Notes: generated by a model not told the origin, from the sequence alone. 64,000 nt of DNA from Ensifer sp. Root278 (GCF_001429285.1 NZ_LMJJ01000012.1:372530-436529), one strand, 5' to 3'; positions 47,261 to 56,886 are shown, counted from the stretch's first letter. Numbers and translations: made by a program.

Positions 47261-49081
47261 ATGTCCGCCGATTCCCGCATTGCCGCGATCACCGCTCGCA
47301 TCGTCGAGCGCTCGAAACCGCACCGCGAACCCTATCTCGACCGCGTCCGCCGGGCGGCGTCGAGCGGCCCGCACCGCAGCGTGCTCGGCTGCGGCAACCT
47401 AGCGCACGGGTTTGCCGTCTGTTCCCCCCCCGAGAAGGTGGCGCTTGCGGGCGACCGCGTGGCCAATCTCGGCATCATCACCTCCTATAATGACATGCTC
47501 TCGGCGCACCAGCCGTTCGAGACCTATCCGGCGCTCATCCGCGATGCGGCGCGCGAAGCGGGCGGCGTCGCACAGGTTGCCGGCGGTGTGCCGGCCATGT
47601 GCGATGGCGTCACCCAGGGGCAGCCGGGCATGGAGCTCTCGCTCTTCTCGCGCGACCTGATCGCCATGGCTGCCGGCGTCGGCCTGTCGCACAACATGTT
47701 CGATTCCACCGTCTATCTCGGCGTCTGCGACAAGATCGTACCGGGTCTCGTCATTGCGGCGCTGACCTTCGGCCATCTGCCCGCCATCTTCGTGCCCGCG
47801 GGTCCGATGACCTCGGGCCTCCCGAACGACGAGAAGGCGCGGGTGCGCCAGCTCTTCGCCGAAGGCAAGGTCGGCCGCGACGAGCTTCTCGAAGCAGAGT
47901 CCAAGTCCTACCACGGGCCGGGCACCTGCACCTTCTATGGCACGGCCAACTCCAACCAGATGCTGATGGAGATCATGGGCTTCCACCTGCCCGGCGCCTC
48001 CTTCATCAATCCCGGCACGCCGCTGCGCGACGCGCTGACGAAGGAGGCCGCCAAGCGGGCGCTGGCGATCACCGCCATGGGCAACGAGTTCACGCCCGCC
48101 GGCGAGATGATCGACGAGCGCTCGATCGTCAACGGCGTCGTCGGCCTGCATGCGACCGGCGGCTCGACCAACCACACGATGCACCTGGTTGCCATGGCGC
48201 GCGCCGCCGGCATCGTCTTGACCTGGCAGGACATTTCCGAGCTTTCGGATATCGTGCCGCTCTTGGCCCGCGTCTATCCGAACGGCCTTGCCGATGTGAA
48301 CCACTTCCATGCCGCCGGCGGCATGGGCTTCCTGATCAGCCAGTTGCTGCGGGGCGGGCTGCTGCACGATGACGTCCGCACCGTCGTCGGCCAGGGTCTC
48401 GACGCCTACAAGATCGACGTTCGGCTTGGAGCCGACGGCGGCGTCGAGCGCGTGCCGACACCGAAGGAAAGTGCTGACCCGAAGGTGCTTGCGACCATCG
48501 ACCAACCGTTCCAGCATACCGGCGGCCTGAAGATGCTGACCGGCAATCTCGGCAAGGCGGTCATCAAGATTTCCGCCGTGAAACCGGATCGCCACGTCAT
48601 CGAGGCCCCGGCGAAGATCTTCCACGACCAGGCCGAGCTCAATGCCGCCTTCAAGGCCGGCAAGCTCGAGGGCGATTTCGTCGCCGTCGTGCGCTTCCAG
48701 GGCCCGAAGGCGAACGGCATGCCGGAGTTGCACAAGCTGACGACCGTGCTCGGCATCCTGCAGGATCGCGGCCAGCGCGTCGCCATCCTTACCGACGGGC
48801 GCATGTCCGGCGCCTCCGGCAAGGTACCGGCGGCGATCCACGTGACACCGGAAGCCAAGGACGGCGGCCCGATCGCCCGGATCCAGGAAGGCGATATCGT
48901 GCGTATCGACGCGGTCGCCGGGACGATCGAAGTGCTGGTCGAGGACATCGCGCTGAAGACGCGGGTACCTGCGCATGCCGACCTCTCGGACAACGATTTC
49001 GGCATGGGCCGTGAGCTTTTCGCGCCGTTCCGGGCGATTGCAGGCGCTGCCGACCATGGAGCGAGCGTTCTCTTCCACTAG
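47261..49081 (+). CDS. edd: 6-phosphogluconate dehydratase
   Basis: Dehydrates 6-phosphogluconate to 2-keto-3-deoxy-6-phosphogluconate, the committed step of the Entner-Doudoroff pathway. The 606-aa protein belongs to the IlvD/Edd family; the cysteines that would hold the iron-sulfur cluster are in [28 protein letters not shown] and [20 protein letters not shown]. The start at ATG 47261 has AGGAT in front. A good terminator follows. KDPG aldolase (eda) is not in the window. Confidence 0.95.
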   Translation: MSADSRIAAITARIVERSKPHREPYLDRVRRAASSGPHRSVLGCGNLAHGFAVCSPPEKVALAGDRVANLGIITSYNDMLSAHQPFETYPALIRDAAREAGGVAQVAGGVPAMCDGVTQGQPGMELSLFSRDLIAMAAGVGLSHNMFDSTVYLGVCDKIVPGLVIAALTFGHLPAIFVPAGPMTSGLPNDEKARVRQLFAEGKVGRDELLEAESKSYHGPGTCTFYGTANSNQMLMEIMGFHLPGASFINPGTPLRDALTKEAAKRALAITAMGNEFTPAGEMIDERSIVNGVVGLHATGGSTNHTMHLVAMARAAGIVLTWQDISELSDIVPLLARVYPNGLADVNHFHAAGGMGFLISQLLRGGLLHDDVRTVVGQGLDAYKIDVRLGADGGVERVPTPKESADPKVLATIDQPFQHTGGLKMLTGNLGKAVIKISAVKPDRHVIEAPAKIFHDQAELNAAFKAGKLEGDFVAVVRFQGPKANGMPELHKLTTVLGILQDRGQRVAILTDGRMSGASGKVPAAIHVTPEAKDGGPIARIQEGDIVRIDAVAGTIEVLVEDIALKTRVPAHADLSDNDFGMGRELFAPFRAIAGAADHGASVLFH

Positions 49082-49091
49082 GACGCAAATA

Positions 49092-49127
49092 GCGCCGCCT
49101 CCTGAGCCAGGGCGGCGCTCTTTTCTA
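49092..49127 (+). terminator. Rho-independent terminator of zwf-pgl-edd
   Basis: A 9-bp stem (AGCGCCGCC with GGCGGCGCT) with an 11-base loop is followed by CTTTTCT. It begins 10 bases after the edd stop codon. Confidence 0.8.
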
Positions 49128-49176
49128 GCGAACTTTTCTTCGAGGCAGCGGCGAGCTGGGCGCCCACACCATCCGC

Positions 49177-49542
49177 TTACGGCAGCGGGCCGGGAAACAT
49201 GTCATTGCGCCCATCGTAGCGCTCGATCTCCAGCGTAAATACATCGACGCCTTCGATGCAGCGGGCATTGATGGAGATCTTGTTGTCCGGATAGCCGCTG
49301 CGCATGATCGGCGTCGAGCAGGTCGGGCAGAAGTGATGGCCCTCATTGAGGCCGCGCCAGATATAGCTCGACAGGCGGCGTTTCTCAGTGAGCAGCTTCA
49401 CCTTGGCCGCGTCCACTTTCCAATGCAGGAAGCCGGAGCGCCGGCAGGTCGAACAGTTGCATTCGACGAGGCCGGTAAGCTCCTCGTTAACCTCGACTGC
49501 GATGTCGCCGCAATGGCAGGAAAGCCGATAGGGTCGCTGCAT
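49177..49542 (-). CDS. GFA-family (glutathione-dependent formaldehyde-activating-like) zinc protein
   Basis: A 121-aa protein of the GFA family, which shares a zinc-binding fold but in most members has no proven formaldehyde activity. Zinc ligands are visible as CHCG near residue 9, CNCSTC near 28-33 and CPTC near 72-75. The frame begins at 49575, but ATG 49542 gives the usual N-terminus MQRPYRLSCHCGDIAVEVNE. It is convergent with edd and separate from the PilZ-like gene. The true substrate is unknown. Confidence 0.85.
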   Translation of the reverse strand: MQRPYRLSCHCGDIAVEVNEELTGLVECNCSTCRRSGFLHWKVDAAKVKLLTEKRRLSSYIWRGLNEGHHFCPTCSTPIMRSGYPDNKISINARCIEGVDVFTLEIERYDGRNDMFPGPLP

Positions 49543-49630
49543 GGTTCCGGTCCCACCTGTTGAAGAAGACCGCAACCATTCATTGCGCCGACAGGACGGT
49601 CAAGCCCCACACCTCAAGCCGCGTTCGGCC

Positions 49631-50041
49631 TCAGCGATAGATATCGAGCGTTCGGTTGCGATGGTTCGGATGGGTGCTGTAAACGAAGATGCGATTGAGA
49701 TCGCGGTCGGTCAGCAGGCGGAGGAATCGCGCTTCGATGACGTTGTTGGCATGCACGCGCTTCAGCAGGCAGCCGACCATCTGGATGCGGGCACTCGGGA
49801 TATCGAGATAGAAGTTCTGCGGAAGCTGATACTGCGTCAGGATACTGATGACGGCGCCGCTTTTGGAGAGCTTGATGATCTCGCAGCGGCGGGAACTCAG
49901 CTGCGTCATGCCCTTCTCGGTATATTCGATGCGCGCCTCGTTCCGTGTGTCCTCCATCGGAAAGTTCGCTTCCCGATCGTACATGAAGGACTCTTCCTTG
50001 TTCAGGAAGTGCTGCTGCATTGCGGGCGCCGCGCCTCTCAT
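49631..50041 (-). CDS. PilZ-like domain protein, probably not binding c-di-GMP
   Basis: A single-domain 136-aa protein with a beta-barrel pattern like PilZ. Canonical PilZ proteins bind c-di-GMP through RxxxR and (D/N)xSxxG. Here the second motif appears as KLSKSGA with Lys in the first position, and there is no clear RxxxR before it (RRCEIIKLSKSGAVISI), so binding is doubtful. The start at ATG 50041 has AAGG at a distance of 7; in-frame ATGs at 50020 and 49984 are alternatives. It lies between the GFA gene and the agl operon, all on the minus strand, behind the agl terminator. Confidence 0.7.
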   Translation of the reverse strand: MRGAAPAMQQHFLNKEESFMYDREANFPMEDTRNEARIEYTEKGMTQLSSRRCEIIKLSKSGAVISILTQYQLPQNFYLDIPSARIQMVGCLLKRVHANNVIEARFLRLLTDRDLNRIFVYSTHPNHRNRTLDIYR

Positions 50042-50120
50042 CGATATGCCTTTCCTATCCCCTTTTGAAACAGATTAGCGGCAGAGATTTAACAGAGGGT
50101 TTGATCCGTAGGTTGCATTG

Positions 50121-50149
50121 AAAAAACCCGCCCGATTTTACGGGCGGGT
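50121..50149 (-). terminator. Rho-independent terminator of the agl operon
   Basis: A 9-bp stem (ACCCGCCCG with CGGGCGGGT) and an ATTTTA loop; six T follow on the minus strand. It is 120 bases after the aglK stop. Confidence 0.88.
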
Positions 50150-50177
50150 CGAGATGACCATCTGTTCGTTAGACAAA

Positions 50178-50270
50178 TCCGGACGGAGGGCCGCTACGCA
50201 CCTCTCCTGGAACTGATCTTCCAAGCCGCAAGTCCGGACGGAAAACCGCTACGCACTTTTCCTGGAATTG
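50178..50270. repeat. Two direct copies of a dispersed rhizobial repeat at the 3' end of aglK
   Basis: Copy 1 (50178-50215) and copy 2 (50233-50270) are 38 bases each and share TCCGGACGG, CCGCTACGCAC and TCCTGGAA; the second has GGAAAA and TTTTCC arms that form a hairpin. I recognise this as a widespread intergenic repeat of Rhizobiaceae. A degenerate third copy is at 55361-55390, between aglF and aglE. Copy 2 ends two bases before the aglK stop codon. Confidence 0.6.
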
Positions 50271-50271
50271 C

Positions 50272-51360
50272 TTAGGCGCGATAGCTGCGACCGTCAGCAT
50301 CGAACAGGTGCAGCTTGGCCTTGTCGGCGGTGAAGCGCACCTTGTCGCCGCGATGAACCGGCAGGATGCCGGGGATCTTGGCGATGATCGGCTCCTTGTC
50401 GACCAGACCTTCGATATAGAGCAGCGTCACTTCGCCGAGTGCCTCGACGATGGCGACCGTGCCCTCGAACAGGAAGTCCTCGCCAGCGGAGACCTGCAGG
50501 TCTTCCGGCCGCACGCCGAAGCTCGCCGTCTTGCCGTTCTGCGATGCGTCCGTGGCTATATCGAGCGTGACGCTCTTGCCGCCGGTCAGCTTCACCGTGG
50601 TCTGCGCGCCGGTGGCCGTAATCGCCGAGGGGATGATGTTCATCGCCGGCGAGCCGATGAAGCGCGCGACGAAGAGATTGGCCGGCCGCTCGTAAAGTTC
50701 CAGCGGCGCACCCACCTGCTCGATATGGCCTTGCGACAGCACGACGATACGATCGGCAAGCGTCATTGCCTCCACCTGGTCGTGGGTGACATAGATCATC
50801 GTGGTATCAGCCATCTGCTCGTTGAGCTTGGCGATCTCGATGCGGGTCGCAACGCGCAAGGCCGCGTCGAGGTTCGACAGCGGCTCGTCGAACAGGAAGA
50901 CCTTGGGGTCGCGGCAGATCGCCCGGCCGATCGCAACGCGCTGGCGTTGACCGCCCGAAAGCGCTTTCGGCAGACGATCGAGATACTTGGTGAGCTGCAG
51001 GATATCGGCGGCCGCGCGCACGCGGCGATCGATCTCCTCCTTCGACTCCTTGGCGATCCGCATGCCGAAGGCCATGTTGTCGTACACGGTCATATGCGGA
51101 TAGAGCGCGTAGGACTGGAATACCATGGCGATGCCGCGCTTCGACGGCGGCACGGTGTTGACGCGCTCGCCGTCGATGAACATGTCGCCGCCGGTGATCT
51201 CCTCGAGACCGGCGATCATGCGCAGCAGCGTCGACTTTCCGCAGCCGGACGGGCCGACGAAGACGATGAACTCGCCCTGCTTGATGTCGAGATTGATGCC
51301 ATGAATGACATCGACCGCGCCGTAGGACTTGCGGATATCTTTAAGCAGCAGACCCGTCAT
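50272..51360 (-). CDS. aglK: Alpha-glucoside ABC transporter ATPase (UgpC/MalK type)
   Basis: Energises import of alpha-glucosides such as sucrose, maltose and trehalose through AglFG. The 362-aa protein carries Walker A GPSGCGKSTLLRMIAG, signature LSGGQRQRVAIGRAICRDPK, Walker B KVFLFDEPLSNLDA and a His switch in YVTHDQVEAMT, then a MalK-type C-terminal regulatory domain (FGVRPEDLQVSAGEDFLFEG). It is the last gene of aglE-aglF-aglG-aglA-aglK and starts 60 bases after aglA. The transported range comes from knowledge of the Sinorhizobium system. Confidence 0.92.
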   Translation of the reverse strand: MTGLLLKDIRKSYGAVDVIHGINLDIKQGEFIVFVGPSGCGKSTLLRMIAGLEEITGGDMFIDGERVNTVPPSKRGIAMVFQSYALYPHMTVYDNMAFGMRIAKESKEEIDRRVRAAADILQLTKYLDRLPKALSGGQRQRVAIGRAICRDPKVFLFDEPLSNLDAALRVATRIEIAKLNEQMADTTMIYVTHDQVEAMTLADRIVVLSQGHIEQVGAPLELYERPANLFVARFIGSPAMNIIPSAITATGAQTTVKLTGGKSVTLDIATDASQNGKTASFGVRPEDLQVSAGEDFLFEGTVAIVEALGEVTLLYIEGLVDKEPIIAKIPGILPVHRGDKVRFTADKAKLHLFDADGRSYRA

Positions 51361-51419
51361 GGCACCCTCCCCTTCGGTTCTTCCCGTCTTTCCTTGCTCT
51401 CATCATTGTTGGCCAGCCG

Positions 51420-53078
51420 TCACACCAACCGAGCGAAGTACGCGCCCCAGGCCGGCAGGTTGACCATTCTATCTTTCACTTCGGCTGCAAAGCCGTGCCC
51501 TTCAAGAGCGGCGACCGGTTCGTTCGGCAGCGTGGCCGCAGCCGGCGTACCGCTCATGTTGAACAGGCAGAAAAGCTTCTCGTTGCCATAGCTGCGCACG
51601 AAGGCGAGCACCTGTCCATCCGTGTTCAGGAACTCGATCTCGCCCTTGGCGAAAGCCGGATGCGCCTTGCGGAAATGCAGGAAGCGGCGGTAGTGCTCGA
51701 GGACGGATGCGTCATCACCCTGCTGCGCCGATACGGCACGCTCCAGGTGCTCTGCCGGCACGGGAAGCCAGGGCTTCGCGCTGCCGAAGCCGCCATTGAC
51801 CGCGGCACCATCCCAGACCATCGGCGTGCGGCAACCGTCACGGCCCTTGAAGTCGGGCCAGAACTGGATGCCGTAGGGATCCTTCAGGTCCTCATAGGCG
51901 AGTTCGGCTTCGCTCAGCGCCAGCTCCTCGCCCTGATAGATGCAGACCGAGCCGCGCAGCGACATCAAGAGGCTCGCAAGCAGCTTCGCATGCGCGTCGC
52001 GATCGGCAACGCCAGCGCCCCAACGGCTGACATGGCGCACGACGTCGTGGTTGGAAAAGGCCCAGCAGGCCCAGCCCTCGGGCGCTGCCTTCTGGAAATT
52101 GCGGAGAACCTCGGCGACGGTCGCCGATGTCAGCGGATCGGGCGCCAGGAACTCGAAGGCATAGCACATCTGCATCTTGTCGCCGCCGGAGGTGTATTCG
52201 CCGGCGATCTCCAGGCCGCGCTGGCTGTCGCCGACCTCGCCGACGGCGGCGATCGCCGGAAACTCGTCCATGACCGCGCGGAACCGCTTCAGGAATGCCA
52301 GGTTCTCCGGCTGGTTCTTGTCGTAGAGATGTTCCTGATAGTTGTAGGGGTTCACCGCCGGCGCAGTCTGCGCGTTGCGGCGTTCCGGCGCCAGCGCCGG
52401 ATTGTCGCGCAGCTGCTTGTCGTGGAAGTAGAAGTTGATGGTATCGAGGCGGAAGCCGTCGACGCCGCGCTCCAGCCAGAAGCGCTCGACACCGAGCAAC
52501 GCATCCTGCACTTCCGGATTGTGCAGGTTGAGATCCGGCTGCGAGGTCAGGAAGTTGTGCAGGTAATATTGCAGGCGCGTCGGATCCCAGGCCCAGGCCG
52601 AGCCGCCGAAGATCGACAGCCAGTTGTTGGGCGGGGTGCCATCCGGCTTGGAGTCGGCCCAGACGTACCAGTCGGCCTTGGCGTTGGTCCGGCTTGCGCG
52701 GCTTTCGACGAACCAGGGATGCTGATCCGAGGTATGCGAGAGAACGAGGTCGATCATCACCCGGATGCCGAGGCGGTGCGCTTCCGCGATCACGGCGTCG
52801 AAATCGGCAAGGCTGCCGAAGATCTGGTCGACATCGGTGTAGTTGGAGACGTCGTAACCGAAATCCTTCATCGGCGAGGTGAAGAACGGCGAAATCCAGA
52901 TCGCATCGGCACCGAGGGCGGCGATATGCGGCAGCCGGGCGACGATGCCCTTGAGGTCGCCGATGCCGTCGCCGTTGGAGTCCTGGTAGGAGCGCGGGTA
53001 GATCTGGTAGATCACCGCGCCGCGCCACCAGTCCCTATCCGGTTGCAAAGTGGAAGTGCTCATTTCGGTCATGCTCAT
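51420..53078 (-). CDS. aglA: Alpha-glucosidase (GH13)
   Basis: Splits imported alpha-glucosides in the cytoplasm. In the 552-aa GH13 enzyme the nucleophile is D212 (GVDGFRLDTINFYFHD), the acid/base E281 (AIAAVGEVGDSQRG) and the third carboxylate D345 (AFSNHDVVRHVS). YQIYPRSYQDSNGDGIGDLK at the N-terminus and no signal peptide confirm a cytosolic oligosaccharide-type glucosidase. It starts 23 bases after aglG, and the ATG at 53078 is followed closely by further ATGs at 53072 and 53063. Glucose produced would enter zwf-pgl-edd encoded nearby. Confidence 0.93.
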   Translation of the reverse strand: MSMTEMSTSTLQPDRDWWRGAVIYQIYPRSYQDSNGDGIGDLKGIVARLPHIAALGADAIWISPFFTSPMKDFGYDVSNYTDVDQIFGSLADFDAVIAEAHRLGIRVMIDLVLSHTSDQHPWFVESRASRTNAKADWYVWADSKPDGTPPNNWLSIFGGSAWAWDPTRLQYYLHNFLTSQPDLNLHNPEVQDALLGVERFWLERGVDGFRLDTINFYFHDKQLRDNPALAPERRNAQTAPAVNPYNYQEHLYDKNQPENLAFLKRFRAVMDEFPAIAAVGEVGDSQRGLEIAGEYTSGGDKMQMCYAFEFLAPDPLTSATVAEVLRNFQKAAPEGWACWAFSNHDVVRHVSRWGAGVADRDAHAKLLASLLMSLRGSVCIYQGEELALSEAELAYEDLKDPYGIQFWPDFKGRDGCRTPMVWDGAAVNGGFGSAKPWLPVPAEHLERAVSAQQGDDASVLEHYRRFLHFRKAHPAFAKGEIEFLNTDGQVLAFVRSYGNEKLFCLFNMSGTPAAATLPNEPVAALEGHGFAAEVKDRMVNLPAWGAYFARLV

Positions 53079-53100
53079 TTTCTCTGGAGGTCCTTGATAG

Positions 53101-54246
53101 TCAGCCGCCCTTGACCGAGCCCGCCAGCAGACCGCGCACGAGATAGCGCTGCAAGCTGAAGAAGACGATCAGCGGAACGATGATGGTAATGAAGGCGGAA
53201 GCCGTCAGGATTTCCCAGTTGCCGCCGCGCGAGCCCAGCAGGTTGACGAGCCGGCCGGTCAGAACCAGTTCATCGGGGCCTGCGCCCAGGAACACGATCG
53301 CCACCAGCAGGTCGTTCCAGGTCCACAGGAACTGGAAGATCGCGAAGGAGGCGAGCGCCGGGAAGGACAGCGGCAGGATGATCTTGACGAAGATATCGAA
53401 ATCGCTGGCACCGTCGACGCGGGCGGATTCCATGATTTCGCGCGGCAGGCCGGCCATGTAGTTGCGAAGCAGATAGATCGCCAGCGGCAGGCCGAACCCG
53501 GTATGGGCCAGCCAGATGCCGACATAGGTCTTGGCCGGCACGCCCAGGATCGTGCCAACGCCGTTGTAGAGCTTCAGCAGCGGGATCAGCGACATCTGCA
53601 GCGGCACGACGAGAAGACCGACGACCACGGCGATCAGGATCGCCCGGCCGGGGAACGGCATCCAGGCAAGCGCATAGGCGGCGAAGGCCGCGATCATGAT
53701 CGGGATGATCGTCGCGGGTACGGCAACCGTCAGCGAATTGATGAAGGAGCGGCCGATGTTTTCGGCACCCAGCACCTCGGCATAATTGTCGAAGGTGAAA
53801 CGCGGCGGCGACGACGCCGTCACGAAGACGCGCTGGCCGCGGCTTCCTTCCATCTTCTTGTCGGAAACGATCTCGAAGTTGCCGTCGGCCTGAACGGTCA
53901 GCTTTTCGCCGTCGTTGAGTTCGGCGGTTTCGCCGGCCTTGAACGCAGTCGGCTCGCGGCTGTTAAAGCCGAAGGCGGAGATTTGGCCCGGCTGACCTTC
54001 GAGCAGGTTGCCGGAGATCACGAACTTGCCTTCGCGCTCGACCTGGCTTTCTGGGCCTGGCGCCCGGACGACGGTGTTTTGCGACGAGGTCGAAAGTGCG
54101 GTCCACCAGCCGGAAACGGCGAGCTGATCCTTGTCGCGCAGAGACGAGATCAACAGGCCGGCGGTCGGCAACGTCCAGAGCGCGACGATCAAAAGGACCG
54201 AGAGGTGGACGACCCACATGAGGGGTGAGCGTGTCGCTGGATTCAT
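53101..54246 (-). CDS. aglG: Alpha-glucoside ABC transporter permease AglG
   Basis: The second permease subunit of the alpha-glucoside importer. The 381-aa protein has the MalG-like core (six membrane segments, contact loop EIMESARVDGASDFDIFVKI). A periplasmic insert of about 110 residues after the first segment (roughly 40-150: WWTALSTSSQNTVVRAPGPE onward) is longer than in E. coli MalG. It starts 1 base after the aglF stop, a translationally coupled position. Together with AglF it forms the channel. Confidence 0.92.
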   Translation of the reverse strand: MNPATRSPLMWVVHLSVLLIVALWTLPTAGLLISSLRDKDQLAVSGWWTALSTSSQNTVVRAPGPESQVEREGKFVISGNLLEGQPGQISAFGFNSREPTAFKAGETAELNDGEKLTVQADGNFEIVSDKKMEGSRGQRVFVTASSPPRFTFDNYAEVLGAENIGRSFINSLTVAVPATIIPIMIAAFAAYALAWMPFPGRAILIAVVVGLLVVPLQMSLIPLLKLYNGVGTILGVPAKTYVGIWLAHTGFGLPLAIYLLRNYMAGLPREIMESARVDGASDFDIFVKIILPLSFPALASFAIFQFLWTWNDLLVAIVFLGAGPDELVLTGRLVNLLGSRGGNWEILTASAFITIIVPLIVFFSLQRYLVRGLLAGSVKGG

Positions 54247-54247
54247 C

Positions 54248-55261
54248 TCAGTGCCCCTTCATTTCCTTGGCCGCATTGCGGATGTTCCAGACCATGATCG
54301 GAATGACGAGGATCATGATGACGACGGCGATCGCCGCACCGCGGCCAAAGTCGCCGCCCCCGCGGAACATCCAGTCGAACATCAGGTTGGCGAGCACCTG
54401 GCTCTGCCATTGGCCGTTGGTCATCGCCAGCACGATGTCGAAGACCTTCAGCACGAGAATGGTGATGGTCGTCCAGACGACGGCGATCGTGCCCCAGATC
54501 TGCGGCACCATGATCTTGAAGAAGATCTGCCAGCCATTGGCGCCGTCGATGACAGCGGCTTCGATCGTTTCCTCAGGGATGCCGCGAAGGGCAGCGGACA
54601 GGATGACCATCGCAAAGCCCGTCTGGATCCAGACGAGGATCGCCATCAGGAAGAAATTGTTCCAGAACGGCAGCGTGATCCAGGCCTGCGGCGCGCCGCC
54701 GAAGGCGACGACGATGGCGTTCAGGAGGCCGATCTGCTCTGCGCCTTCGGGACGGAAATCGTAGATGAACTTCCAGATGACCGCGGCACCGACGAACGAG
54801 ATCGCCATCGGCATGAAGATCAGCGTCTTGGCGATGTTGCCCCACCAGATGCGGTCGGTGAGTGCTGCGATGACCAGGCCGAAGAAGGTCGCGAGCGCCG
54901 GAACGACCAGCAGCCAGAGGAAATTATTGTAGATCGACTGGCGGAACTCACCGTCGTTGACCATCCAGGCATAGTTGCTGACGCCGACGAAGTTCTGTCC
55001 GGCGCGATCATGGACGCTGTACCAGAGCGACATGAAGACGGGATAGATAAGATACACTGTCAGCGCAAGGAGCGCCGGTCCCAGAAACAACCACGGACGG
55101 ATGGCGTTGGTGATGCGCAGGTTTCTTGAGGCGACGGCACCGGATTTTCCCTTCGACGGGAACATCAGGTCGAGAATGAAACTGGTTCCCCAGAAATAGG
55201 CGGCGCAGCCGATGACCCCGCCCAACATGAACCCTGCAGCCTTCACAAGCTGAAACAACAT
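54248..55261 (-). CDS. aglF: Alpha-glucoside ABC transporter permease AglF
   Basis: The first permease subunit of the importer. The 337-aa protein has several membrane segments and the contact loop ETIEAAVIDGANGWQIFFKI. It starts with MLFQLVKAAGFMLGGVIGCA, an additional N-terminal membrane segment. It follows aglE after a gap of 192 bases that holds a repeat; this gap probably lowers expression relative to AglE. aglG begins directly after its stop. Confidence 0.92.
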   Translation of the reverse strand: MLFQLVKAAGFMLGGVIGCAAYFWGTSFILDLMFPSKGKSGAVASRNLRITNAIRPWLFLGPALLALTVYLIYPVFMSLWYSVHDRAGQNFVGVSNYAWMVNDGEFRQSIYNNFLWLLVVPALATFFGLVIAALTDRIWWGNIAKTLIFMPMAISFVGAAVIWKFIYDFRPEGAEQIGLLNAIVVAFGGAPQAWITLPFWNNFFLMAILVWIQTGFAMVILSAALRGIPEETIEAAVIDGANGWQIFFKIMVPQIWGTIAVVWTTITILVLKVFDIVLAMTNGQWQSQVLANLMFDWMFRGGGDFGRGAAIAVVIMILVIPIMVWNIRNAAKEMKGH

Positions 55262-55360
55262 GACATGTCCCTCCCCCTCGGTGCACGGTCGCGTGCAGGG
55301 CTGGCGATTGTCGCCGTTCTCATTGGGGTGCGCTGCTTCTCATAGACGAAGGCGGGAAGC

Positions 55361-55390
55361 GAACGGAAAACCGCATACACTTTTCCTCTG
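55361..55390. repeat. Degenerate copy of the aglK-adjacent repeat, between aglE and aglF
   Basis: GAACGGAAAACCGCATACAC followed by TTTTCCTCTG matches the core of the repeat at 50233-50270, including the GGAAAA and TTTTCC arms that pair as a hairpin. It lies in the aglE-aglF gap and may stabilise the aglE mRNA. Confidence 0.5.
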
Positions 55391-55453
55391 CCCGCCTCTG
55401 CAGCGAACCCGGATCGGCAACGGGCGGCATCGCCGCCGCCCGTCATCCGGTTC

Positions 55454-56812
55454 TTACTTGATGGCGTCCCACGCCTTTTGCACGCCATCGGCGACATCTG
55501 CCGACGACTTGCCGCCGACGAAATCGACCATGCCGGTCCAGAACGCGCCCGCGCCGATCTTGCCGGGCATCAGGTCGGAACCGTCGAAGCGGAAGGTGGT
55601 GGCGTTGAGCAGGATCTCGCCCTGCTTCTTCAGCGGCGGATTGCCGTAGGTATCGACGTTGACGCTCTTGTACGGCGTGAGGAAGCTCGTCTGCGCCATC
55701 CAGACTTCATGGGCGATCGGCGTCTTCAGGAATTCGATGAAGGCGCGCGCGGCCGGCGTGTCCTTGGTGATCATCGCCAGCGTACCGGCGCCGAGCACCG
55801 GATTGCCGAGCTCCTTCTTGCTCTCGTAGGGCGGCATGTAGAAGAAGTCGGCGTCCTCGCCGATCTTGGTGCCCTCAGGGAAGAAGGACGGAATGAACGA
55901 CGCCTGGTGGTGCAGGTAGCACTTCGGCGGCGAGGCAAAGAGGCCCTTCGGGCTGTCACGGAAGTCGGTGGAGGCAACGGCTGCAGCGCCGCCATCGACG
56001 AACTTGTCGTTCTTGGCAAACCAGCCGAACTCATCGATCGCACCGACGACAGCCGGATCGGTGAAGGGAATCTCGTTCTTGACCCACTTGTCGTAGACAT
56101 CGGCCGGCTGGGTGCGCAGCATCATGTCTTCCACCCAGTCGGTCGCCGGCCAACCGGTCGCGCCGCCCGAGCCGAGGCCGATGCACCATGGCTTGCCGCC
56201 GTCAGCGGCGATCTTCTCGGTCAGCGCCTTCAGCTCTTCCATGGTCTTCGGCACTTCGTAGCCGGCATCCTCGAAGTTTTCGGGCGAGTACCAGACGAGC
56301 GACTTCACGTCGATCTTGTAGGGAAATGCATAGAGCGCGGCATTGCCGTCCTTGCCCTTGTAGGTCGAAAGATCGACCCAGGACTGGCCGGCGGCGTAGT
56401 TGTCGAGCAGCCACTTCTGGGTGTCGTCGCCGAGCGGCGTCAGGTAACCCTTGGAGGCGAGATCGCCGATCAGACCCGGCTGCGGGAGGACCGAGATTTC
56501 GGCCGGGCTGCCGGCCTGGGTGTCGATGACGATCTGCTGCTCATAGTTTTCCGAGGACGAATATTTGATCTCGGCGCCCGTCGCTTCGGTGAAGTAGGCA
56601 TAGACGCTCTTGAACAGCGCCTCGTCCTCACCGCGCCAGGGGCCGAAGATCGTCAGCGTCTGGCCCTTGAGGTCATGACCCTTCTTGAACTCCTCGAAGC
56701 TCGCCCAGTTGAACTTCGAATCCTCGCCCGGCTTGAACTTGAGGTCAGCGGCGCCGGCAGCACCTGCCAACAGGGCAAACGCCGCCACGCCCAACAGCAA
56801 TGATCTCTTCAC
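55454..56812 (-). CDS. aglE: Alpha-glucoside-binding periplasmic protein AglE
   Basis: The periplasmic receptor of the alpha-glucoside importer. The 452-aa protein has a signal peptide (MKRSLLLGVAAFALLAGAAGA then ADLKF) and the solute-binding fold (GQTLTIFGPWRGEDEALFKS and YAFPYKIDVKSLVWYSPENF). As first gene of the operon it lies behind a 14-base palindromic operator at 56873-56886, identical in core to one in front of aglR. A 192-base gap with a hairpin repeat follows before aglF. Confidence 0.93.
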   Translation of the reverse strand: MKRSLLLGVAAFALLAGAAGAADLKFKPGEDSKFNWASFEEFKKGHDLKGQTLTIFGPWRGEDEALFKSVYAYFTEATGAEIKYSSSENYEQQIVIDTQAGSPAEISVLPQPGLIGDLASKGYLTPLGDDTQKWLLDNYAAGQSWVDLSTYKGKDGNAALYAFPYKIDVKSLVWYSPENFEDAGYEVPKTMEELKALTEKIAADGGKPWCIGLGSGGATGWPATDWVEDMMLRTQPADVYDKWVKNEIPFTDPAVVGAIDEFGWFAKNDKFVDGGAAAVASTDFRDSPKGLFASPPKCYLHHQASFIPSFFPEGTKIGEDADFFYMPPYESKKELGNPVLGAGTLAMITKDTPAARAFIEFLKTPIAHEVWMAQTSFLTPYKSVNVDTYGNPPLKKQGEILLNATTFRFDGSDLMPGKIGAGAFWTGMVDFVGGKSSADVADGVQKAWDAIK

Positions 56813-56872
56813 GTTCTTCTCCTCCCAAAGATGAACCCGGATCCCACCGGGCAGACGATGATGCGCGAAAAT

Positions 56873-56886
56873 TCAAAGCGCTTTGA
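56873..56886. promoter_or_regulatory. AglR-type operator upstream of aglE
   Basis: TCAAAGCGCTTTGA, a perfect 14-base palindrome with the central CG typical of LacI/GalR operators. It lies 61 bases before the aglE start, probably over or near its promoter. A second copy of the 12-base core is at 57078-57089. Confidence 0.8.

Noticed and set aside
47399-49078. 559-codon open frame on the minus strand
   Set aside because: Antisense shadow of edd, which has all Edd motifs.
50178-50270. CRISPR-like direct repeats
   Set aside because: Only two copies, imperfect, with an 17-base spacer and a known type of dispersed repeat; no cas genes.
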